DNA of 5,344 nt from Bacteroidales bacterium (GCA_021106655.1 JAIOTT010000213.1:1-5344), one strand, 5' to 3'. Positions 1-5,300 are shown, counted from the first letter of the stretch. Made by a program: numbers and translations. The notes: generated by a model not told the origin, from the letters alone.

Positions 1-449
1 AAAACTCCTTCTTTAATATTCAATGCAAGCTTTTGATGCCTTACATCATACAATATGGAATGAAATTTTAAATTCACCAGTGGTAATATGTTAGTTGAAA
101 AATAAAATGCTCCAATACTGATGACAATAGATAATACTACTAAAGGTTTCATGGCTTTTCTGAAAGAAATACCTGCCGATTTCATAGCTACCAATTCATA
201 ATGTTCGCCAAGGTTTCCAAAAGTCATCAATGAGGATAATAAAATAGCCAGAGGCAATGCAAGCGGAATAAATGTCCATGATGCATAGAATAAAAGTTCA
301 AGTATGATATACCACTCCAGACCTTTGCCAACAAGGTCATCAACATATTTCCAAATAAATTGCATTAGAAGAATGAATAATACAATAAAAAAGGTCATTA
401 ATAATGGACCGAGGTATGATTTTATTATTAGGTAATATATTTTTCTCAC
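1..449 (-). CDS. LptF/LptG family permease, N-terminal part (cut by window edge)
   Basis: The minus strand is open from 449 to the left edge, giving 149 codons plus two bases. The product resembles LptF/LptG (YjgP/YjgQ) permeases, the inner-membrane subunits that with LptB extract lipopolysaccharide and pass it to the periplasmic Lpt bridge. Three hydrophobic segments are visible at about residues 14-35, 47-78 and 101-121. Between the second and third lies FGNLGEHYELVAMKSAGIS (77-95), the conserved cytoplasmic loop that in the family contacts LptB; E85 is the likely coupling glutamate. LVGKGLEWY (39-47) is also typical of Bacteroidota members. The periplasmic domain and last membrane segments are missing only because the window ends. 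I chose the GTG at 449 because it puts VRKIYYLIIKSYLGP at the usual N-terminus and lies about 27 bases after a TACCTTTG box; the next in-frame ATG would cut into the first membrane helix. I cannot decide between LptF and LptG. Confidence 0.93.
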   Translation of the reverse strand, partial: MRKIYYLIIKSYLGPLLMTFFIVLFILLMQFIWKYVDDLVGKGLEWYIILELLFYASWTFIPLALPLAILLSSLMTFGNLGEHYELVAMKSAGISFRKAMKPLVVLSIVISIGAFYFSTNILPLVNLKFHSILYDVRHQKLALNIKEGV

Positions 450-475
450 GCTGAAGAATAACGGATTTATTTTTA

Positions 476-483
476 CAAAGGTA
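476..483 (-). promoter_or_regulatory. Bacteroidota-type -7 box for the LptF/G permease
   Basis: Read on the minus strand, 483 to 476 is TACCTTTG, an exact match to the TAnnTTTG -7 box of the Bacteroidota primary sigma factor. Transcription would begin near 469, about 20 bases before the GTG at 449. I see no clear TTG-type -33 element; the upstream bases fall inside the 9-base repeat array. Confidence 0.55.
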
Positions 484-496
484 TAAAGAATTCGAA

Positions 497-588
497 TAAA
501 GTGCCTTAAGTACTTTGAGTGCCTTGAGTACTTGAAGTTAGGGGGAAACTGAGATTTAAAACAATAACTTTATGCACTCCAAGTACTC
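497..588. repeat. 9-base tandem array running into a hairpin repeat (copy A)
   Basis: Positions 497-532 are four 9-base units: TAAAGTGCC, TTAAGTACT, TTGAGTGCC and TTGAGTACT. The last unit is also the left arm of a hairpin: GAGTACTTG (526-534) pairs perfectly with CAAGTACTC (580-588), and AAGTTA (535-540) pairs with TAACTT (565-570). The right side carries nine extra bases, so the stem has a bulge. A related copy lies 576 bases to the right (1105-1182). The array overlaps the region upstream of the leftward permease promoter. Confidence 0.75.
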
Positions 589-638
589 ATGTTTTGTGCA
601 ATGCATGACTCAAATTGCTGTTTTAATGTCTAATTGCC

Positions 639-660
639 CTAATTGCTCTAATGCCAAATT
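639..660. repeat. Left arm of a 22-base imperfect inverted repeat
   Basis: The reverse complement of 639-660 matches 900-921 at 19 of 22 positions; the core TAATTGCTCTAA is perfect over 12 bases. The two arms bracket the broken four-helix-bundle-like fragment, and the right arm begins two bases after its last stop codon. Confidence 0.65.
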
Positions 661-748
661 AAATCTCAAATTCCAAATCACAAGATTTTTTTCTGTTTTC
701 TTGATTACCTTTTTTTCCATTTGAATACTAAGTGCAAAAGACACTATT

Positions 749-898
749 ATGGAAGACAAATCAAATATCTATGACCTTGAGTAAATGACAGAAATTTTTG
801 GTGAAGAGGTAATATAGCTTTGCAAAAGCTCAATAAGACATCTTCTAAATGAGAAGCCTTCTTTGTTCATTGAGTATTGTGGATTGTTTATTAATTAG
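749..898 (+). pseudogene. Remnant of a four-helix-bundle (S23/intervening-sequence type) protein gene
   Basis: One frame from the ATG at 749 reads MEDKSNIYDLE, a TAA stop (782-784), MTEIFGEEVI, a TAG stop (815-817), LCKS and then 18 further residues before TAG at 896-898. The joined text resembles the N-terminus of the four-helix-bundle family that includes proteins encoded in 23S rRNA intervening sequences (family pattern roughly YDLEeRT..FGE.vI.lcK). Both stops lie where the family has ordinary residues, and the first could arise by a single change such as GAA to TAA. The frame is otherwise intact across both stops. Family members are about 115-125 residues; here only about 25 codons are recognisable and the rest is missing. 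It lies between inverted repeats. The match is from memory of the family pattern, so chance similarity in a short AT-rich stretch is possible. Confidence 0.5.
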
Positions 899-899
899 A

Positions 900-921
900 A
901 ATTTGAAGTTAGAGCAATTAG
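900..921. repeat. Right arm of the 22-base imperfect inverted repeat
   Basis: Partner of 639-660 in inverted orientation, 19 of 22 positions matching, with three adjacent mismatches at 906-908. It begins immediately after the four-helix-bundle-like fragment. Confidence 0.65.
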
Positions 922-926
922 AAATT

Positions 927-957
927 AAAAAAGCCAGCGGAATACCGCCAGCCTTTT
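927..957 (-). terminator. Terminator-like hairpin, best in the leftward direction
   Basis: On the minus strand the sequence is AGGCTGGCGG (954-945), loop TATT, CCGCTGGCTT (940-931), then more T residues to 927. As RNA the ten pairs include three G-U wobbles and are followed by a U-run, which fits an intrinsic terminator. On the plus strand the same wobbles become A-C mismatches, so it is weaker that way, although four T residues follow. No intact leftward gene lies upstream of it, so it may be a relic or may block stray transcription. Confidence 0.45.
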
Positions 958-1011
958 CATATTTTCTTTGTGTTATTATTATGTTAATGACGCACACAAA
1001 ACAGGAAAATG

Positions 1012-1053
1012 CTTTGTAAACATTGTGTAAATCACTGTGAACTTTGTGGTAAA
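1012..1053. repeat. Degenerate CTTTGTG-type tandem repeat
   Basis: Four imperfect units follow one another: CTTTGTAAA (1012), CATTGTGTAAAT (1021), CACTGTGAA (1033) and CTTTGTGGTAAA (1042-1053). Similar CTTTGTG-rich degenerate repeats are common between genes in Bacteroidota genomes. No function is evident. Confidence 0.5.
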
Positions 1054-1104
1054 GATATAACCGAGTCTCCTTTTTGGAAAACACCAGATCGAAAGTGTCT
1101 GGGA

Positions 1105-1182
1105 TACTTGAAGTTAAGAGAGAATATAAGATTTTGAAAATAACTTAAGGCACTCCAGGCACTTTAGGCACTCAAAGTACTT
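1105..1182. repeat. Hairpin repeat with 9-base tandem array (copy B)
   Basis: TACTTGAAGTTA (1105-1116), ATAACTT (1140-1146) and GCACTCCA (1150-1157) repeat copy A at a constant offset of 576 bases, with a diverged middle. Its right side is a tandem of 9-base units GGCACTCCA, GGCACTTTA and GGCACTCAA (1149-1175). The 16 bases 1167-1182 are the exact reverse complement of 508-523 in copy A. It ends 11 bases before the promoter box of the GNAT gene. Confidence 0.75.
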
Positions 1183-1192
1183 CTTTATTATA

Positions 1193-1200
1193 TATCTTTG
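1193..1200 (+). promoter_or_regulatory. Bacteroidota-type -7 box for the GNAT-like gene
   Basis: TATCTTTG matches TAnnTTTG exactly. The predicted start of transcription, near 1207, leaves a leader of about 17 bases before the ATG at 1224. The leader is A-rich with no Shine-Dalgarno sequence, as usual in this phylum. No clear -33 element is visible. Confidence 0.55.
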
Positions 1201-1223
1201 TCCAGAATAAAAAAAGCATTTAT

Positions 1224-2423
1224 ATGAATCTGATTGAAGTTAAGGACAAAAAGTCTAAAAAGGAATTTCTGGAGGTAGCCAGGATTATTTATAAAGATGA
1301 TAATATATGGGTATGCCCTCCTGATAAAACAATTGAGGGAATATTTGACCCTGCGAAAAACGTATTTTTTAGAAATGGGGAAGCATGTAGGTGGATATTG
1401 AAAGATGAAAAGGGGAATCTGATAGGCAGGGTTGCAGCATTTATCAACAAGAATAAAGCATTCAATTTCGATCCTCCAACCGGGGGAATGGGATTTTTTG
1501 AATGTGTAAATGATAAAGATGCCGCTTTTATGCTTTTTGATCAATGTAAGGAATGGTTGTCAGAAAGAAAAATTGAAGCTATGGACGGCCCGATAAATTT
1601 TGGTGAAAACGATAATTTTTGGGGCTTACTAGTTGAAGGTTTCACCCACCCAAGTTATGGCATGAATTACAATTTTCCGTATTATAAAGACCTTTTTGAG
1701 GCTTATGGATTTACCTCATATTTTGATCAAGTGTCCAATCATCTTAATCTAAGGGTTCCATTTCCTGAAAGATTCTGGAAAATTGCCGACTGGATAAGAA
1801 AGAAACCTGCTTATAGATATGAACATTTTACTTTTGCTAAAGCTGAAAAGTATATCATGGATCTTAAGCATATTTATGATACAACATGGGTTTTTCATGA
1901 GAATTTTACTCCAATCAATGCTGATGATTTAAGGGCTAGGTTGAAAAAAGTTAAACAAGCTGTTGTGGAGGAGTTTATCTGGTTTGTTTATCATGATGAA
2001 GAACCTATTGCATTTTTATTTATGTTGCCTGATGTTAACCAGATATTGAAACATTTGAATGGTTCAATGAACTTATGGGCCAAGCTGAAGTTCTTATATT
2101 ATAAATCCAGAAAAACAATGACACGTGCACGTATTGTAATAATGGGGGTTGTGCCAAATTTCCAGAAGTCAGGTGTTGAATCTGCTATATTCTGGCATCT
2201 GGATCAGGTATTAACAAAACAATATCCTGAGTATCACGAAGTCGAATTATCCTGGGTCGGTGATTTTAACCCTAAGATGAGGAAATTACATGAATCTGTT
2301 GGTGCTGTTTTTGCTAAAAATCATCTCACCTATCGTAAATTTTTTGACGAGGAGAGAGAAAAAACCAGATCTACAATCATTCCAATGGATACGAAGGAGA
2401 AGTTTGTTAAGGGGGAAAAGTAG
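1224..2423 (+). CDS. GNAT-like N-acetyltransferase family protein, 399 residues
   Basis: This soluble protein has no signal peptide or membrane segment. It resembles a family of about 370-400 residues that is frequent in Bacteroidota and usually annotated as an N-acetyltransferase; the substrate is unknown to me. The N-terminal half contains a GNAT-like strand LIGRVAAFIN (66-75) and the family hallmark MDGPINFGENDNFWGLLVEG (120-139), followed by YGMNYNFPYY (145-154). The C-terminal half looks like a second GNAT fold: IMGVVPNFQKSGVESA (306-321) occupies the acetyl-CoA loop position and NPKMRKLHESVGA (349-361) resembles the helix after the catalytic strand. The loop Q314-x-x-G317-x-E319 departs from the usual Q/RxxGxG/A, so activity is not certain. 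The ATG at 1224 is preferred because it follows a promoter box closely and no earlier start is needed. It is divergent from the permease gene and appears to be transcribed alone. The last 20 or so residues are charged and probably disordered. Confidence 0.93.
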   Translation: MNLIEVKDKKSKKEFLEVARIIYKDDNIWVCPPDKTIEGIFDPAKNVFFRNGEACRWILKDEKGNLIGRVAAFINKNKAFNFDPPTGGMGFFECVNDKDAAFMLFDQCKEWLSERKIEAMDGPINFGENDNFWGLLVEGFTHPSYGMNYNFPYYKDLFEAYGFTSYFDQVSNHLNLRVPFPERFWKIADWIRKKPAYRYEHFTFAKAEKYIMDLKHIYDTTWVFHENFTPINADDLRARLKKVKQAVVEEFIWFVYHDEEPIAFLFMLPDVNQILKHLNGSMNLWAKLKFLYYKSRKTMTRARIVIMGVVPNFQKSGVESAIFWHLDQVLTKQYPEYHEVELSWVGDFNPKMRKLHESVGAVFAKNHLTYRKFFDEEREKTRSTIIPMDTKEKFVKGEK

Positions 2424-2432
2424 GCAGTCCAC

Positions 2433-2493
2433 AGTCTACAGTAGGCAGTTCACAGTTGGCAGACTGAGAACTGAAGACTGAAGACTGTAGACT
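2433..2493. repeat. CAGT/ACTG-type inverted repeat after the GNAT-like gene
   Basis: AGTCTACAGT (2433-2442) pairs perfectly with ACTGTAGACT (2484-2493). Inside, CAGTTCACAGT (2446-2456) pairs with ACTGAGAACTG (2463-2473) at 10 of 11 positions around a six-base loop. The arms are made of degenerate CAGT and ACTG units. It starts ten bases after the stop codon. There is no clean T-run behind it, so it is not a standard intrinsic terminator, though it could protect or end the message. Repeats of this composition are common in Bacteroidota intergenic DNA. Confidence 0.7.
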
Positions 2494-2538
2494 TGTTTGT
2501 TAATTATGGTGAAAAGTTTTTTTAAATAATAAATTAAT

Positions 2539-2546
2539 TATATTTG
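2539..2546 (+). promoter_or_regulatory. Bacteroidota-type -7 box for the secreted PKD protein gene
   Basis: TATATTTG matches TAnnTTTG exactly. Transcription would begin near 2553, leaving a leader of about 40 bases before the ATG at 2594. The leader ends in an A-run (2581-2589) in place of a Shine-Dalgarno sequence. No clear -33 element is seen. Confidence 0.6.
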
Positions 2547-2593
2547 TAAAGTCTTTTTGATATCCAACTATTGTCTAATTAAAAAAAAATGTT

Positions 2594-4738
2594 ATGCGAA
2601 AATTTTTACTTTTTGTTTTTGTTATGAGTTTTGTAACTTTCGGAATTACCCAAAACTCAAAAAGAAATTTGGATGCCAGCGTGCAGACAAGGAATGATCA
2701 TACTGTTTTTGAAAAGCTTGCCGGGCAATATGACCAGGTGGCTTCTCATATTTCACCTTATAAACCCATAAATAATACTACGAAGGGTACTGCATTGGTT
2801 GAGAAATATTATATTGGTTCATCAGCGAACGTTTATACCTTATTGGTTGAACAGCAAACTTGCTTAACTGCTGATGCAGCAACAAACACGATAATGTTTA
2901 CACATCGGGCTGATCCTGCGGCTGGAATAGGAGTTTCTAATGGTGATATTGTTTCATCACTTTCATGGGATGATGGTGTTACATGGAAACCAAATATTAT
3001 TGCACCAAATCCATCATCTACTGAAGGAAACAGATACCCATCTGGTGTGATCTTTAATCCAAATGGCGCAAATACAAACCCTATGGATGTGTATTCAGCT
3101 TTTTCAGGGCCAACCTGGGAAGGCTCAATAGGTAGTTCTGACTGGGTGAAGAACTTTTATTCAAGTGCAAAACTCGATAGTAGTGGTTTTAATGTTGAAT
3201 ATATTTATAACCCTACCGGAGAATTTGTTTTGATACGTTACGGAATGACTGCCTGTGATGATGGAACTGTACATATTATGGGGCCTAACTATGAATCTGA
3301 TGCCGCCAGTGGGTATTTGACCTGGAGGAATTGTCTGGTAGCAAATGGGGTATGGAATGCAGGAACAAACACCTTCGACTGGAATGTTGTAACTATGAGC
3401 TCTCCAAATGATTTCATTACTGACATAGCTGATGGAGCTAAAGTAGGATCATGGAATATGATCTGGAATGAATCCGGAGATAAAGGATGGGTGTATTTTA
3501 CAGGACGTGATAACAGACAAGACCAGTTTGGCTACCAACCTATTGCATATTCCAGTGTTGATCAGGGTGTTACCTGGCAGATAAAGGATTGGTATGATTT
3601 TAGTCAGGTTCAGGGTTTTTATGACTTTATGTGGACCCTTCGTGCAGATACTACAAAGATTGTCCCAACATTTAATTACTGGAATGATGGTGTTGTTGAT
3701 GCAAATGGTGAGCTGCATATGATGTTGCTTGGTAGTGGTAAATATTCAATTCACCCTGATTCACTTAATTATTCTTATGTTTATGAACCATATTTTCTTT
3801 GTGATGTCTATACCACTCCAACTGGTTGGGAAGCAGTGCTGATAGATACTATCTGGAGCGAGCGTGTTCCTTCTGACCAAGGAATTTTTGGTGATCAAGG
3901 CTGGGACCACAGGATCTTAGCATCACGAACAACAGATGGAACTAAAGTCTTTGTGTCATGGTCGGATACTGATACGAACTTTAGTGAGATGAATATATTT
4001 CCTGATATTAAAGCCTGGGGCATGGATGTTAACAGCGGGGATCAAACAGATGTTGTTAATTTTACCGCCGGAACGTACTATGCTGCTAATAATTTCTATC
4101 AATTTGTGTCAGACATAACTCTTAAAAAAGGGAGTAAATATTTTATTGGTGTATCTACTGCTGACCTTCCGGCGTCTATGGATCCTGGTGATCCTGTAGG
4201 CCATTATTTCCTTAGTGGTGTGGAACTTGAATTTTACTGTGCTGTGGATGCTAATTTTACATATACTCCAATTCCTGCAGTACCGAATATTCCAGTGCAA
4301 TTTACTGATGCATCAACCGGTAATCCTACTACCTGGTTATGGGATTTTGACGATGGTGGTGCTACATCTACTGCACAGAATCCAGCTCATACATTTACTA
4401 CTGTAGGTACATATCATGTAACATTAACTGCCGGTGACGGAACATGTGATGATACATTTGAAATGGATATTCCTGTATTTACCGGTATTGATGAGCTCAA
4501 CGATAATATTACAGTTGATTTATATCCTAATCCTGCAAATGATGTATTGAACATAAGTACAACTGAAAAAATTGAAAGTGTTAAGATATTCAATGTTTTC
4601 GGGCGTTTGGTTACAGAACAAATTGTTAACGATAATCTCGTTAAAATTAATACCTCAGACTTTACTCCAGGTATGTATTTTGTTCAAATCAATACCGAAG
4701 TTGGATATACAACACGAAAGATCAATATTATTGAGTAG
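2594..4738 (+). CDS. Secreted Asp-box/PKD protein with T9SS type A sorting domain, 714 residues
   Basis: The first 20 residues form a signal peptide (basic RK, hydrophobic LLFVFVMSFVTFG, likely cleavage near residue 20). Residues about 75-545 are probably a beta-propeller: two exact Asp-box motifs (SxDxGxTW) occur, SWDDGVTW (124-131) and SVDQGVTW (321-328), as in BNR/sialidase-like proteins. I cannot identify a sialidase active site, so an enzyme activity should not be assumed. Residues about 549-628 are a PKD domain with WLWDFDDG (581-588) and HTFTTVGTYHVTLTA (599-613). Residues about 638-714 are a type IX sorting domain: DLYPNPAND (642-650), VKIFNVFGRLV (663-673), TPGMYFVQI (691-699) and the terminal RKINIIE. 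This tail, by family knowledge, directs export across the outer membrane through the T9SS, is removed there, and leads to surface attachment or release. An acidic DTDTN (458-462) might bind calcium. The gene has its own promoter box and terminator. Confidence 0.95.
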   Translation: MRKFLLFVFVMSFVTFGITQNSKRNLDASVQTRNDHTVFEKLAGQYDQVASHISPYKPINNTTKGTALVEKYYIGSSANVYTLLVEQQTCLTADAATNTIMFTHRADPAAGIGVSNGDIVSSLSWDDGVTWKPNIIAPNPSSTEGNRYPSGVIFNPNGANTNPMDVYSAFSGPTWEGSIGSSDWVKNFYSSAKLDSSGFNVEYIYNPTGEFVLIRYGMTACDDGTVHIMGPNYESDAASGYLTWRNCLVANGVWNAGTNTFDWNVVTMSSPNDFITDIADGAKVGSWNMIWNESGDKGWVYFTGRDNRQDQFGYQPIAYSSVDQGVTWQIKDWYDFSQVQGFYDFMWTLRADTTKIVPTFNYWNDGVVDANGELHMMLLGSGKYSIHPDSLNYSYVYEPYFLCDVYTTPTGWEAVLIDTIWSERVPSDQGIFGDQGWDHRILASRTTDGTKVFVSWSDTDTNFSEMNIFPDIKAWGMDVNSGDQTDVVNFTAGTYYAANNFYQFVSDITLKKGSKYFIGVSTADLPASMDPGDPVGHYFLSGVELEFYCAVDANFTYTPIPAVPNIPVQFTDASTGNPTTWLWDFDDGGATSTAQNPAHTFTTVGTYHVTLTAGDGTCDDTFEMDIPVFTGIDELNDNITVDLYPNPANDVLNISTTEKIESVKIFNVFGRLVTEQIVNDNLVKINTSDFTPGMYFVQINTEVGYTTRKINIIE

Positions 4739-4800
4739 CTAGTAGGAAGAAGGTATAAGGTTGTAGATTGTATGATATAATTACACTAACCACTAATTCT

Positions 4801-4833
4801 AAACCCCGGATGCTGAGGTGTTCGGGGTTTTTT
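4801..4833 (+). terminator. Intrinsic terminator of the secreted PKD protein gene
   Basis: AAACCCCGGA (4801-4810) pairs with TTCGGGGTTT (4821-4830) over ten pairs, one of them G-U, around a ten-base loop. Six T residues follow the GC core (4828-4833). It lies 62 bases after the stop codon at 4738. The strong GC core in AT-rich surroundings makes this a confident rho-independent terminator; an A-run is absent on the left, so leftward use is less likely. Confidence 0.88.
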
Positions 4834-4861
4834 CATATTCACAGTTCTTTTTTTTTAGGTA

Positions 4862-4876
4862 CGGAAAACATTTCCG
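4862..4876. repeat. Small inverted repeat
   Basis: CGGAAA (4862-4867) and TTTCCG (4871-4876) are perfect complements around a three-base loop. It is short and would not be notable alone, but it is the first of five inverted repeats in a row after the terminator. Confidence 0.4.
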
Positions 4877-4894
4877 CGCCAACATTAGGAGGTA

Positions 4895-4920
4895 GTCATT
4901 CTGAACTTGTTTCAGAATCT
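4895..4920 (+). repeat. REP-like palindromic element beginning GTCATTCTGAA
   Basis: ATTCTGAA (4898-4905) pairs perfectly with TTCAGAAT (4911-4918) around CTTGT. The head GTCATTC and tail GAATCT are the same as in dispersed palindromic repeats seen between genes in many bacteria, where GTCATTC...GAATC flanks a variable stem. This points to a repeat family present elsewhere in the genome, but only one copy is visible here. Confidence 0.65.
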
Positions 4921-4949
4921 GCATCTAAACCAGCAACTGCTCCCTGTTT

Positions 4950-5005
4950 GGCGAAGCGTCCTCGCTTCGCCGGCGAATTTACATCGTAGCGTGGACGCTA
5001 CGATG
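4950..5005. repeat. Two adjacent perfect GC-rich hairpins
   Basis: GGCGAAGCG (4950-4958) pairs with CGCTTCGCC (4963-4971) around TCCT. Ten bases later CATCGTAGCGT (4982-4992) pairs with ACGCTACGATG (4995-5005), a perfect 24-base palindrome broken only by GG. An alternative palindrome TTCGCCGGCGAA (4966-4977) overlaps the first hairpin. From 4941 to 5005, 38 of 65 bases are G or C, far above the surroundings. Neither hairpin is followed by a T-run, so they are not terminators. They look like dispersed palindromic elements. Confidence 0.75.
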
Positions 5006-5009
5006 AACT

Positions 5010-5023
5010 GGGTAGTCATACCC
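5010..5023. repeat. Small inverted repeat around GTCA
   Basis: GGGTA (5010-5014) pairs with TACCC (5019-5023) around GTCA. It includes GGTAGTCAT, the same nonamer that precedes the REP-like element at 4891-4899, so the two may share an origin. Confidence 0.4.
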
Positions 5024-5145
5024 TCATTGGTTAGCAAAAAACATCTTCCTTGTATGCAACGATCTTTGCTTGTATACTGTCTAGGTTTTAAAAGGGGAAT
5101 GATTATGAATAGAATTACCTTTTGATGAGAATTAATTATCTGTTG

Positions 5146-5173
5146 CGGGTTGCAAGTTTCGGGTTACAAGCTT
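5146..5173. repeat. 14-base tandem duplication
   Basis: CGGGTTGCAAGTTT (5146-5159) is followed directly by CGGGTTACAAGCTT (5160-5173), 12 of 14 positions identical. GGGTTGC-type degenerate repeats are common in Bacteroidota intergenic DNA. Confidence 0.6.
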
Positions 5174-5180
5174 TACTAAT

Positions 5181-5255
5181 TTTAGTCATTCGAAACTTTA
5201 GTCATTTTAGTCATTCGAAACTTTAGTCATTTTAGTCATTCGAAATTCTAGTCAT
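5181..5255. repeat. 25-base tandem repeat, three copies
   Basis: Units lie at 5181-5205, 5206-5230 and 5231-5255. Each is TTTAGTCATTCGAAAC followed by TTTAGTCAT. The first two are identical and the third differs at two positions. Each unit holds TAGTCAT twice and the palindrome TTCGAA once. The units abut with no spacers, so this is a tandem repeat and not a CRISPR. It ends 37 bases before the promoter box at 5293. Confidence 0.9.
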
Positions 5256-5292
5256 TTTTTTAACGAAGTATACACATTATAAATAATAATAT

Positions 5293-5300
5293 TATATTTG
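5293..5300 (+). promoter_or_regulatory. Bacteroidota-type -7 box for a gene beyond the right edge
   Basis: TATATTTG is identical to the box before the secreted-protein gene at 2539-2546. It points right, and 44 bases of leader follow without a convincing start codon, so the gene it serves must begin past the window. Confidence 0.5.

Larger units (their letters stand above)
450..1223. other. Intergenic region between divergent genes, rich in repeats and holding a gene remnant
   Basis: This 774-base gap lies between the leftward permease and the rightward GNAT gene. No intact gene is convincing on either strand. It holds a promoter box at each end, two related hairpin repeats (497-588 and 1105-1182), nested inverted repeats, a broken four-helix-bundle-like fragment (749-898), a leftward terminator-like hairpin (927-957) and a CTTTGTG-type degenerate tandem repeat (1012-1053). 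A 9-base tandem (TAATTGCCC, TAATTGCTC) also sits at 631-648. The gap is long for a bacterium of this kind. Confidence 0.8.

Noticed and set aside
749..898. Intact gene using recoded stop codons
   Set aside because: The two stops differ (TAA and TAG), no recoding signal is visible, the frame ends after 50 codons, and the genes around it use these stops normally.
845..1084. 79-codon minus-strand open frame
   Set aside because: It runs through the terminator-like hairpin, the CTTTGTG-type repeat and the inverted-repeat arm, and resembles no protein family I know.
497..1182. Diversity-generating retroelement, suggested by the Avd-like four-helix-bundle fragment
   Set aside because: There is no reverse transcriptase, no template/variable repeat pair with adenine changes, and the fragment is broken.
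1188..1544. 118-codon minus-strand open frame
   Set aside because: It lies opposite the well-supported GNAT-like gene and its promoter, and its product has no recognisable features.
2290..2481. Plus-strand open frame overlapping the end of the GNAT-like gene
   Set aside because: It is an out-of-frame reading of the gene end extended through the CAGT-type repeat.
2433..2493. Intrinsic terminator of the GNAT-like gene
   Set aside because: The stem is followed by TTGTTTGTTAATT, not a continuous T-run, so it is listed as a repeat only.
4768..5125. Two overlapping plus-strand open frames after the secreted-protein gene
   Set aside because: They read through the terminator and the palindromic repeats. 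The peptides they give (for example HSELVSES) are what the REP-like repeat itself encodes.
5024..5145. Small RNA or tRNA in the AT-rich stretch after the palindromes
   Set aside because: I found no cloverleaf. A short GCAA/TTGC pairing near 5055-5068 is too weak to support an RNA gene.
5181..5255. Possible CRISPR array
   Set aside because: The 25-base units abut each other with no spacers, and no cas gene is present.
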